A DNA stretch of 64,000 bases, taken from positions 59,304 to 123,303 of the forward strand of contig JAFTZY010000038.1 in NCBI GenBank assembly GCA_017460955.1, given 5' to 3'. Position numbers and translations under genes: made by a program. Numbering within the stretch: position 1 is the first letter of the stretch; each line of letters opens with the position of its first letter. The DNA is from Oscillospiraceae bacterium. GTDB lineage: Bacteria > Bacillota > Clostridia > Oscillospirales > Ruminococcaceae. The notes under the pieces are model-generated. The model searched no databases, was not told the DNA's origin, and saw nothing but the letters and a program-made list of their open reading frames with translations. This document shows, in pieces, positions 47,150-54,973 of this stretch.

Positions 47150-47184
47150 AAATGCCCCTCAGGATCTCTCCCTGAGGGGCATTT
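47150..47184. terminator. Bidirectional terminator
   Basis: AAATGCCCCTCAGG (47150-47163) pairs CCTGAGGGGCATTT (47171-47184), a 14-bp stem with a 7-base loop between convergent genes. Confidence 0.85.
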
Positions 47185-47193
47185 GTATCAGGA

Positions 47194-47346
47194 TCATTTT
47201 CCGGAGGAGCGCTTCTGTTTGCTGCATCCTGTGCAGCCGTCACATCCGCAGCCGCAGCCCTTGCGTTTCCGGCGGATACAGCCGATGACGGCCAGCACCA
47301 CAGCGGCTGCAACTGCAAGGAGCAGCAGAATATCCGTAAGGTTCAT
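47194..47346 (-). CDS. FeoB-associated Cys-rich small membrane protein
   Basis: The 50-residue protein has one membrane helix (about 3-23), a basic stretch (RRKRKG) and a Cys-rich tail (GCGCGCDGCTGC). This is the FeoB-associated Cys-rich family, found just after feoB in many Firmicutes and proposed to help the ferrous iron channel. Its ATG shares one base with the feoB stop codon, so translation is coupled. Confidence 0.88.
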   Translation of the reverse strand: MNLTDILLLLAVAAAVVLAVIGCIRRKRKGCGCGCDGCTGCSKQKRSSGK

Positions 47347-49691
47347 CACATCACCCCCAGCAGCATGCCGATCACACGCACCAGCAGGGCGGCCAGCCAC
47401 GCGATCACGCACTGTCCGACTGCCACAAAGACGGCCCATCTGCCCCCCAGCTCACGTCTGACGGAGGCGATCGCTGCCACGCAGGGCGTGTACAGCAGCG
47501 AGAACACCAGCATCGAGGCGGCCGTCAGGGGCGTCAGGACGGTCTCCACGCCCTCGCTGAACAGCACCTCCATCGTCGAGACCACGCTTTCCTTGGCCAT
47601 AAAGCCGCTGACCAGCGAGACAATGATGCGCCAGTCCCCCAGTCCCACCGGCTGCATGACCGGCACGAGGATGCCGGCGGCGGCGGCAAGGATGCTCTGT
47701 CCTGGATCGTCCACCAGGTCCAGATGCAGATCAAAGCTTTGCAGGAACCACACGACCACGGTCGCGATGAGGATGACGGAGAAGGCACGCTGCAAAAAGT
47801 CCTTCGCCTTCTCCCAGAGGAGCTGCGCGACATTGCGAAGCCCCGGCAGCCGGTAGTTCGGCAGCTCCATCACAAACGGCACCGCCTCGCCCCGGAACAG
47901 CGTCCCCTTGTAGAGCAGCGCCACGAGGATGCCCGTCAGGATCCCGCCCAGATAGAGCGCGACCATGATGAGTCCGCCGCGCTTCGGGAAGAAGGCGCTG
48001 ACAAAGAACGCATAGATCGGAAGCTTTGCCGTACAGCTCATGAAGGGTGTGAGCAGGATGGTCATTTTGCGGTCCCGCTCACTTGGCAGGGTGCGCGTTG
48101 CCATGACGGCCGGGACCGAGCAGCCAAAGCCGATGAGCATCGGGACGATGCTGCGCCCGGACAGGCCGATCCTGCGCAGGAGCTTATCCATAAAGAACGC
48201 CACGCGGGCGATGTAGCCGCTGTCCTCGAGCAGCGAGAGGAAGAAAAAGAGCGTCACGATGATGGGCAGGAAGCTGAGGACACTGCCCACACCGGCGAAG
48301 ATGCCGTCGATGATGAGGCTGTGGATCGTCGCATTGACATGGGCATTCGTCAGTGCGCTGTCGCATACCTGTGTCAGGGCATCGATGCCCGTTTCGAGCA
48401 GGGTCTGGAGCCCTGCGCCGATGACGTTGAACGTCAGCCAGAACACGAGTGCCATGATCCCGATGAAGGCGGGGATCGCGGTGTACTTGCCGGTCAGGAA
48501 GGTATCGAGCCTCTCCGAGCGGCGACGCTCCCGACTCTCGACCGGCTTTGTGACGGACTCCCCGCACAGCTTCAGGATGAAGGAAAAGCGCATATCCGCA
48601 ATGGCGGCGCTCCGGTCAAGACCGCGCTCACGCTCCATCTGCGTGACGATGTGCTCCATCATCTCCTGCTCGTTCTGCTCGAGCGAGAGCTGCTGCGTGA
48701 TGAGGGTGTCCCCCTCGACGATCTTGCTTGCCGCAAAACGCAGGGGCAGTCCCGCACTGTCCGCATGGTCCTCGATGAGGTGGCAGATGCCGTGCAGGCA
48801 TCTGTGTACCGCACCGCCGTTCGCGCTCTTGTCGCAGAAATCCTGCCGCAGCGGCTTTTCCTGGTATTTGGCGATATGGACCGCATGCTCAACGAGCTCG
48901 TCGATGCCCTCACCCTTGGCCGCTGAGATCGGCACGACCGGCACACCCAGCAGCTTTTCCATCGCATTGACATCGATGCTGCCGCCGTTTGCCGTGAGCT
49001 CATCCATCATGTTCAGCGCGACGACGACGGGGGTGTCCATCTCGAGCAGCTGCATCGTCAGGTACAGATTGCGCTCGATATTGGTCGCATCCACGATGTT
49101 GATGATGCAGTGCGGCTTTTCCTGGAGCACGAAATTGCGCGACACGATCTCCTCACTGCTGTACGGGGACATCGAATAGATGCCCGGAAGGTCCGTGATG
49201 AGTGTCTCCGGATATCCCTTGATGGCCCCGTCCTTGCGGTCCACGGTCACGCCGGGAAAATTCCCGACATGCTGCTTTGAGCCGGTCAGGCGGTTGAACA
49301 GCGTGGTCTTGCCGCTGTTCTGGTTGCCCACCAAGGCAAATGTGAGCTGCGTCCCCTCCGGGAGCGGCGTAACGCTGCCCTTGGGATGGAACCTGCCGCC
49401 CTCACCGAGTCCCGGATGCTCCGTGCGGCGGTATGCTTTTGTCTTTTTTTCCGCCTGCGCACCGGCAGGCACGGGACAGACTTCGATCTGCCCGGCATCC
49501 GCGAGCCTGAGTGTCAGCTCATATCCATGCAGCCGAAGCTCCATGGGGTCGCCCATGGGCGCATATTTGACGACCGTGAGCTGTGTGCCCGGTATCACGC
49601 CCATATCCAGAAAATGCTGCCGCAGGGCGCCCTCGCCGTGCAGCGCCTCGACCCTGGCGGCCTCGCCGATCCTGATCTCCCTGAGTGTCAT
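47346..49691 (-). CDS. feoB: Ferrous iron transporter FeoB with fused N-terminal FeoA domain
   Basis: The 781-residue protein starts with a FeoA-like SH3 domain (1-73), a linker (74-112), then the FeoB G domain: G1 GNQNSGKTT at 122-130, G2 GVTVDRK, G3 DLPGIYS at 167-173, G4 NMMDE, G5 SAAKG. The membrane part with the Gate motifs follows from about residue 400, including MLIGFGCSVPAVMATRTL. It imports Fe2+ across the membrane. The FeoA fusion replaces a separate feoA gene. It sits in an operon with a 2Fe-2S protein upstream (17-base gap) and the Cys-rich peptide downstream. Confidence 0.95.
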   Translation of the reverse strand: MTLREIRIGEAARVEALHGEGALRQHFLDMGVIPGTQLTVVKYAPMGDPMELRLHGYELTLRLADAGQIEVCPVPAGAQAEKKTKAYRRTEHPGLGEGGRFHPKGSVTPLPEGTQLTFALVGNQNSGKTTLFNRLTGSKQHVGNFPGVTVDRKDGAIKGYPETLITDLPGIYSMSPYSSEEIVSRNFVLQEKPHCIINIVDATNIERNLYLTMQLLEMDTPVVVALNMMDELTANGGSIDVNAMEKLLGVPVVPISAAKGEGIDELVEHAVHIAKYQEKPLRQDFCDKSANGGAVHRCLHGICHLIEDHADSAGLPLRFAASKIVEGDTLITQQLSLEQNEQEMMEHIVTQMERERGLDRSAAIADMRFSFILKLCGESVTKPVESRERRRSERLDTFLTGKYTAIPAFIGIMALVFWLTFNVIGAGLQTLLETGIDALTQVCDSALTNAHVNATIHSLIIDGIFAGVGSVLSFLPIIVTLFFFLSLLEDSGYIARVAFFMDKLLRRIGLSGRSIVPMLIGFGCSVPAVMATRTLPSERDRKMTILLTPFMSCTAKLPIYAFFVSAFFPKRGGLIMVALYLGGILTGILVALLYKGTLFRGEAVPFVMELPNYRLPGLRNVAQLLWEKAKDFLQRAFSVILIATVVVWFLQSFDLHLDLVDDPGQSILAAAAGILVPVMQPVGLGDWRIIVSLVSGFMAKESVVSTMEVLFSEGVETVLTPLTAASMLVFSLLYTPCVAAIASVRRELGGRWAVFVAVGQCVIAWLAALLVRVIGMLLGVM

Positions 49692-49708
49692 GAGTGCCTC
49701 CTGTTGTT

Positions 49709-50218
49709 TTATCGTTCCCTGAACAGCGTCATGATCGCTTCCTCAAGCGCTGCCTGTGCATCCTTCCCCGGTTCGGCTGTGACGGTCCGCTCGAGTCCCT
49801 GCGCGGCCTGCGGGTAGTCCTTCAGCAGCGTCTGTGTACTTTCCGAGAGCGCCACGACCGTGACGGCTGTCAGATCCACAAGTGCTGCCAGATTCCCGCA
49901 GACGGCAAGTGCATAGCGATGCCCGGTCCGCATCCTTTGTACCGCCTCCACATGGGCGGGAACGGCTGTCTCCTCCGGCAGCTCCACCCGCGCCGCTGTT
50001 CCCGGTACGGCCCGGCAGGCAAGCCGCCAGCCGTCCGCAAGCTCCGCCTGCGTCAGGAAGGTGCGGTCCGCCGGGGTGACGGGGACCTCTCCTTCCGTGA
50101 TGCGCACCCGGCAGCGCCCGCAGATGCCCTTGCCGCCGCAGAATGCCGGGGTCGTCCCATCCAGGTGCTCGAGTGCCCGGAGCACCTGCACGCCGGCCGG
50201 GACTGTCATAGACCGCAT
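49709..50218 (-). CDS. 2Fe-2S ferredoxin-domain protein
   Basis: The 169-residue protein starts with a plant-type 2Fe-2S ferredoxin fold: the cluster loop CGGKGICGRCRV (near 27-38) and a fourth Cys near 68 (RLACRAV). This resembles the N-terminal domain of corrinoid-activation (RamA-like, DUF4445) proteins, but the ASKHA ATPase part is absent. The C-terminal 80 residues (LAVCGNLAALVDLTAVTVVAL onward) are unassigned. Its place between a regulator and feoB suggests a role in iron reduction or sensing, an inference from context. The ribosome site GGGAGGGG precedes the ATG. Confidence 0.78.
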   Translation of the reverse strand: MRSMTVPAGVQVLRALEHLDGTTPAFCGGKGICGRCRVRITEGEVPVTPADRTFLTQAELADGWRLACRAVPGTAARVELPEETAVPAHVEAVQRMRTGHRYALAVCGNLAALVDLTAVTVVALSESTQTLLKDYPQAAQGLERTVTAEPGKDAQAALEEAIMTLFRER

Positions 50219-50243
50219 CGCGCTCCCCTCCCTGCATCGGTCG

Positions 50244-52394
50244 TCACTGCGTCATGCTCCGGTACTGGACCGCGGTCACACCGGTCTCCTGCTGGAACTG
50301 CCGCATGAAGTATTTGGTGTCATGATAGCCGCAGGCCTGTGCGATCTCGGCGAGCCCGAGCACGGTCAGTGCCAGCAGGCAGCGTGCCCTGGCCATGCGT
50401 GCGGCGGTGCAGTCATCGTGCAGCGTAAAGCCGTAGCAGTTCTTGTAGATCTGCCGGAGATACCCCTTGCTGCCGCCGAACAGCGCATAGACGGCCTCGG
50501 TATCGAAGGTCATGGCCGGATCCCGGTAGATCGTCCCGCGCATCCGGCTCAGCTCCCGGTAGTGGGGACTGCACCGGCGCTGTGAGAGCACGGCGATGTG
50601 CGCATCCAGTGCCTGTGTACAGGCACTGACGCAGTCCTCATACGATGCATCCGCGCAGGGCACGGCACAGCAGACGAAGGAATCGAGTCCGAGCTTTTCC
50701 GTATAGCCCCTGTGCTGACAGAGGAGGGCCGCAAGGTGCCCTTCCAGGAACGGTGCGCCGTAGTCACAGCGCACGAGGCACAGGAAGGTATCGTCACTGA
50801 CTCTGCCGCACACATCATGATTGCCGCACAGCTGCCGGACGGCCTCAGCTGCATCGAGCGTGGCATAGGCAAGCTCCTGCGCGCTGTCGTGCCCGGAGGA
50901 GAACAGGCCGATGCGCAGGGCAACGGCATGGAGCTGCGTGCGGTCGGCTGCCGTGAAGGCGTTGTACAGTCCGCGTGCGTTGTACATTCCCGTGAGGGTA
51001 TCGCGCTGTGCGGAGAGGTTCTGGCATTCGGTGAGGTAGCGGATGTCGTTTTTCATGCGCAGGAATTCCAGGCCGTTGGAGATGGATTTGAGCCAGTTGC
51101 GGAAGATATGGTCAAAGGTATCCGGATGGTCAAAGCGCAGCACCACATACCCGAGCTCCCTGTCGGAGAAGAACAGCGGGCAGAAATAGTACGGCGCCGC
51201 TGCGTCCCGGAACAGGCAGGAAAAGCTGTTTTTCCGGAAGATGAAGGGCTCGGCCTCGTACAGAAGATCGTAGCACACCATCGACCCCGAGGTGGATGCC
51301 CCCTCATACCAGTGCTCATACAGGCACAGAAAGAGCCGGTCCGCGCCGCGGATCATGAAGCGGAAATCCCGGCAGCAGGCGGCAAATTCCTCGATGCTGC
51401 GGCATTCCGTCAGCCGGTGCTCGAGCTGACTGTACAGATTGAGCAGATCATAGTTCGCCCGCGTCTGCATCGCCCACAGCTCCCTGCGGGTATCCTCCGG
51501 CCTTGCGCCGCACCCGCAGGTGTCCCCGGGGATGAGCTCCCCGTGTGTGGAGGAAAAGCTTCCGAAGACGCCGGTGTCCAGCTTCTCACAGAGCAGCCGG
51601 ACGGCCGCCTCGCCGAGCTCCCGGCGGCTGCGCCGGTAGGACGTCAGGAGGGGGGTATGGCTCCGGCGCTCCCGGACGTATTCGTAGCCGATGACGGCGG
51701 TGCGTTCCGGGATCGGCACGCCCTGCTCCATGCACTCGTCAAGAAAGCCGTAGGCCATGTAGTCGTTGCAGCAGATGAGCGCCTGCGGGAAGTCCGCCTC
51801 ACCGGACAGGTAGCGCTGTGCCTGTGCCTTGCCGGTATCGAGCCAGAAATCGCCGTAGAAGATCGTCTCCTCCCGGCAGGGGATGCCGTGGGCCTGGAGC
51901 GCCCTGCGGTAGCCGTCCACGCGCTTGCGGGAGGCGTCCAGGTGTGCAGGACCCGTCAGGATATGCAGATCCGTCATGCCGTGTGCCTCGATCAGGTGGG
52001 TCGTGATGTCCTCCAGGTCGTCCTCGTCGCTCGTGTTGATACAGTGGAATCCGGGGAGCGAAAAGCCCGGGATCGGTGCGCCCGCGGCGACGACCGGGAC
52101 CTCGCTGCGCTCCTTGAGAAGCGCGAGGATCCGCGCCTGCACGTCGGGATTGAGGATGGATTCGGTGATGAGGATCAGTCCGTCGAATTCCTCCGATGCG
52201 ATCAGATCGTAGATGCCGTTTTCCGCCCGGAGCACCTCGGCGGTCTCGGGCGGATTGTAGATATTGGAGATGACCGCGATGTCGATCCCGTCCGCCTGTG
52301 CTCTGGCGATGATGCCGCAGAGGATCTCGCGCTGCTCGATGTCGGCTACATTTGCGGTGATGACCCCGAAAATGCGCCTGCCGTTCTCATGCAT
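50244..52394 (-). CDS. LacI-type sensor / degenerate GGDEF / AraC-type DNA-binding regulator
   Basis: The 716-residue protein joins three parts. Residues 1-280 are a periplasmic-binding (LacI/Peripla_BP_3) domain without the LacI helix-turn-helix (RRIFGVITANVADIEQREIL start). About 455-600 is a GGDEF-like domain (RDTLTGMYNARGLY near 465), with the active site replaced by CGRVSDDTF. About 620-716 is an AraC HTH pair ending IAQACGYHDTKYFMRQFQQETG. It probably senses a small molecule and controls transcription. It is the first gene of the iron operon. ATG 52394 is chosen from GGGAAGGGGG and the domain start. Confidence 0.82.
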   Translation of the reverse strand: MHENGRRIFGVITANVADIEQREILCGIIARAQADGIDIAVISNIYNPPETAEVLRAENGIYDLIASEEFDGLILITESILNPDVQARILALLKERSEVPVVAAGAPIPGFSLPGFHCINTSDEDDLEDITTHLIEAHGMTDLHILTGPAHLDASRKRVDGYRRALQAHGIPCREETIFYGDFWLDTGKAQAQRYLSGEADFPQALICCNDYMAYGFLDECMEQGVPIPERTAVIGYEYVRERRSHTPLLTSYRRSRRELGEAAVRLLCEKLDTGVFGSFSSTHGELIPGDTCGCGARPEDTRRELWAMQTRANYDLLNLYSQLEHRLTECRSIEEFAACCRDFRFMIRGADRLFLCLYEHWYEGASTSGSMVCYDLLYEAEPFIFRKNSFSCLFRDAAAPYYFCPLFFSDRELGYVVLRFDHPDTFDHIFRNWLKSISNGLEFLRMKNDIRYLTECQNLSAQRDTLTGMYNARGLYNAFTAADRTQLHAVALRIGLFSSGHDSAQELAYATLDAAEAVRQLCGNHDVCGRVSDDTFLCLVRCDYGAPFLEGHLAALLCQHRGYTEKLGLDSFVCCAVPCADASYEDCVSACTQALDAHIAVLSQRRCSPHYRELSRMRGTIYRDPAMTFDTEAVYALFGGSKGYLRQIYKNCYGFTLHDDCTAARMARARCLLALTVLGLAEIAQACGYHDTKYFMRQFQQETGVTAVQYRSMTQ

Positions 52395-52434
52395 GGAATG
52401 CGCCCCCTTCCCTTCTCTTTGTACTGCTCCTACT

Positions 52435-52463
52435 ATTATACCGGAAAAATATGTAGAAGTCAA
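52435..52463 (-). promoter_or_regulatory. Promoter of the iron operon
   Basis: On the minus strand TTGACT (52458-52463), 17 bases, TATAAT (52435-52440). Confidence 0.78.
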
Positions 52464-52472
52464 GCAATCATA

Positions 52473-52498
52473 AAAACCGCCGGAGATCCGGCGGTTTT
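52473..52498. terminator. Terminator of gtrA
   Basis: AAAACCGCCGG and its complement enclose a 4-base loop, just past the gtrA stop on the minus strand. The A/T arms give a T-run. Confidence 0.85.
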
Positions 52499-52505
52499 AT
52501 GACTT

Positions 52506-53003
52506 CTATTGTTTTTCCGTGCGGAAGGCCCAGAATTTGTTGATGAGGAAATTCAGCGGCACGCTGATGACGATGTTGCAGAGCGGTGCGATGAGCTTCG
52601 GGACACCAAGCACCCGGATCCAGAGCACGGACAGGAGATTGTTGAGGACTATGCCCGTAAAGCCGTAGGAAACGTAGGTCTTGAGCAGCGCCCGGACCGT
52701 GCTGCGGCGCTCCTCCTCCCCCGCGGTAAAGACGTACTTGTTGTTCCAGTAGAAGGACCACAGGACACTGAGCAGAAAGGAGACCACATTGCCGGCGATA
52801 TAGTCCCAGGCGATCGAAAACGGCCGCATCAGAAGGAGCGTTGCCGCATTGAGCGCATAGCTGATCACGGTATTGCTCACGCCGATGAGTCCGAATTTCA
52901 CAAACTGCACAAGTGCCTTCTGCTGATCGGAGGACAGCTCCAGATGCAGCATTCTGCACCCCCATCCAACGGCACGGTCGATAAACGGCTCCTGTTTTTT
53001 CAT
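52506..53003 (-). CDS. GtrA family membrane protein
   Basis: The 165-residue protein has four membrane helices with GtrA signatures: QFVKFGLIGVSNTVISYALN, SFYWNNKYVF and PLNFLINKFWAF. GtrA-like proteins are linked to flipping of polyprenyl-phosphate sugars used to decorate the envelope. The gene is monocistronic, with promoter and terminator of its own. Confidence 0.9.
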   Translation of the reverse strand: MKKQEPFIDRAVGWGCRMLHLELSSDQQKALVQFVKFGLIGVSNTVISYALNAATLLLMRPFSIAWDYIAGNVVSFLLSVLWSFYWNNKYVFTAGEEERRSTVRALLKTYVSYGFTGIVLNNLLSVLWIRVLGVPKLIAPLCNIVISVPLNFLINKFWAFRTEKQ

Positions 53004-53052
53004 GCTCTGTCACGCTCCTTACCGGTTTTTCACGTCTTTGCCAAACGACTCT

Positions 53053-53081
53053 ATTATACCCGATGGGAGGGAAAATGTCAA
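53053..53081 (-). promoter_or_regulatory. Promoter of gtrA
   Basis: On the minus strand TTGACA (53076-53081), 17 bases, TATAAT (53053-53058). Confidence 0.82.
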
Positions 53082-53110
53082 GACAACGGCTGATTTCCTG
53101 CAAAAAGCCC

Positions 53111-53139
53111 TTGCATTCCGGTGAAAAATATGGTATAAT
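53111..53139 (+). promoter_or_regulatory. Promoter of the diguanylate cyclase gene
   Basis: TTGCAT (53111-53116), 17 bases, TATAAT (53134-53139). It is followed by a structured leader of about 135 bases. Confidence 0.8.
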
Positions 53140-53145
53140 ATCTTA

Positions 53146-53188
53146 TGCCCATGCAGCCGAGCCGGAACCGGCACGCCCCGCATGGGCA
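53146..53188 (+). promoter_or_regulatory. Hairpin at the 5' end of the cyclase mRNA
   Basis: TGCCCATGC (53146-53154) pairs GCATGGGCA (53180-53188), with an inner GCCGG/CCGGC hairpin (53161-53172). It begins exactly at the expected transcript start. I do not recognise a GEMM or other known riboswitch. Confidence 0.6.
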
Positions 53189-53278
53189 GGATTCCGTATT
53201 GTGTGACGGGATCCCTGAGGTGATGTACGAGTCCGCAGACCGTGCAGCCTGCATCCATCCGCAATGGAGGCGCTTTGC

Positions 53279-54760
53279 ATGAAAACACGGAAAACAAGCG
53301 GGCTGTCCGCTTTGCAGAATATCCTCCTGACCGTTGTCATCATCCTCTTCTTCCTGGGGATCATCACGGTCTACTATGTGATGCTCTACTCCGAGACCAG
53401 GGAGAATATCATCCGCAGCGGTGAGATCAATGCTATCAGCTCCTCGAACCGCATCAACAGATACCTGTCCACCGGTGTCGATGCCATCAAGCTGACAGCC
53501 TATACCCTTGACAATATGATCCGCGACGGGCGCTCCCAGGAGGAGTTCCAGGTCTACCTGGAAAACCAGTCCGTTGCCACTTCCAACATCGTTTCCGGGC
53601 AGTCCAACGGCATCTACGCCTATATCGGCGGCGAATACCTCGACGGTGAGAACTGGGTCCCCGATGAGGGGTATGAGCCCACACAGCGTCCGTGGTACCG
53701 CGATGCCATCGGAAATACCGGCAAGGTCGTGGTCGTGGACCCCTACCTCGATGCGCAGACCGGCATGACCATGATCACCCTTGCCAAGACGCTCTGCGAT
53801 GCCAAGAGCGTAGTGGCCATGGACATTTCCATGGAGCAGCTCCAGGAGATCACGGAGGACATTGCCGCCGACGGCCATTCGGAGATGGAGATCGTCCTTG
53901 ACCGCAGCTACGCGGTCGTGGCGCACTCGGACCGCACGGAGCTCGGCAAGCACTACACTGCCACCAGCGGCTCGCTGGAGAATGTCCTTGCAGCAAGACT
54001 CCGGGAGCTCGGCGAGGGACAGAACTATTTCTCCCTCCAGTACGGCAGCAAGGTATACATCGTGTATGTCATGACCATTGAGAACGACTGGACCTGTCTG
54101 TCCGTGATCGATGCCACCGAGGCGTTCAGCCGGCTGAAAACACCGCTCATACTGATGATCGTCGCTTCGGTGCTGATCATTGCTGTTCTCCTGTCCGTCA
54201 TGATCTATTCTCAGCGCAGAAATGCGTTTGCCAGCGAGATGCAGCAGCTTGCCGAACGGCAGACGGCCTATGCCTACTATGACCAGCTGACCGGTCTGAA
54301 AAACCGCCGCGCCTATTCGGAGGCGGCCGAGCAGCTCTCGAAGGGGATCCCCAAGGACTGGTGCCTGATCCTGTTCGATGTCAACGGCCTCAAGACGGTC
54401 AACGACACCCGGGGCCACAAGGCCGGCGACGAGCTCCTGTGTGCGGCGGCGCAGTGCATCCGCAGGGCCTTCGACGGGACCGATGCCGTCTACCGGCTCG
54501 GCGGCGATGAATTCTGCGTCATGCTCAGCGACCCGGACGGCCGCGCCGAGGATGCGCTCGGGCGGCTCGACCGGATGACCGCGGACTGGCAGGGACAGCA
54601 GATCGGCAGCTTTACCATCTCCTACGGGATGGCCACCGGCCGCGAAAGCACCGACTGGGATGCCATGGTCAGGGCAGCGGACCTGAAAATGTATGCCCAT
54701 AAGGAGCAGTACTACCGCACGCTGCACGGACAGGCTGCGGTGTCAGAAGCCTGGAAGTAG
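53279..54760 (+). CDS. Diguanylate cyclase with extracellular Cache-type sensor
   Basis: The 493-residue protein has a membrane helix (about 11-35), a dCache-like extracellular sensor (about 40-280, RPWYRDAIGNTGKVVVVDPY and ITLAKTL typical), a second helix (about 286-308), and a GGDEF domain with an intact G408-G-D-E-F412. The I-site RxxD is absent (DGTD), so product inhibition through it is not expected. It makes cyclic-di-GMP from two GTP. ATG 53279 follows TGGAGG. ATG 53264 contains that ribosome site and is unlikely. It is the only intact cyclase in the window. Confidence 0.92.
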   Translation: MKTRKTSGLSALQNILLTVVIILFFLGIITVYYVMLYSETRENIIRSGEINAISSSNRINRYLSTGVDAIKLTAYTLDNMIRDGRSQEEFQVYLENQSVATSNIVSGQSNGIYAYIGGEYLDGENWVPDEGYEPTQRPWYRDAIGNTGKVVVVDPYLDAQTGMTMITLAKTLCDAKSVVAMDISMEQLQEITEDIAADGHSEMEIVLDRSYAVVAHSDRTELGKHYTATSGSLENVLAARLRELGEGQNYFSLQYGSKVYIVYVMTIENDWTCLSVIDATEAFSRLKTPLILMIVASVLIIAVLLSVMIYSQRRNAFASEMQQLAERQTAYAYYDQLTGLKNRRAYSEAAEQLSKGIPKDWCLILFDVNGLKTVNDTRGHKAGDELLCAAAQCIRRAFDGTDAVYRLGGDEFCVMLSDPDGRAEDALGRLDRMTADWQGQQIGSFTISYGMATGRESTDWDAMVRAADLKMYAHKEQYYRTLHGQAAVSEAWK

Positions 54761-54800
54761 GAGGCCGCCCCGGAAGGATGGTCCTCACTTCGACCGCGCT

Positions 54801-54842
54801 CCCTCCCCGATCCCGTGCCCTGGGATCGGGGAGGGACTTTTT
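54801..54842 (+). terminator. Terminator of the cyclase gene
   Basis: CCCTCCCCGATCCC and its complement (14 bp) with a 7-base loop, then ACTTTTT. Confidence 0.9.
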
Positions 54843-54905
54843 GCGTGATGTGTGTAAAATATATGAACAAAGCAAAAAATGCAACAAACGTGAAAGGATT
54901 CATCA

Positions 54906-54934
54906 TTGCAACGAAGTGAGAGTTATGCTATCAT
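54906..54934 (+). promoter_or_regulatory. Promoter of the pectate lyase gene
   Basis: TTGCAA (54906-54911), 17 bases, TATCAT (54929-54934), TGC extended -10. Confidence 0.65.
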
Positions 54935-54973
54935 AAAATCACCGATAGAAATATGACACAGGAGGGGTTATTC

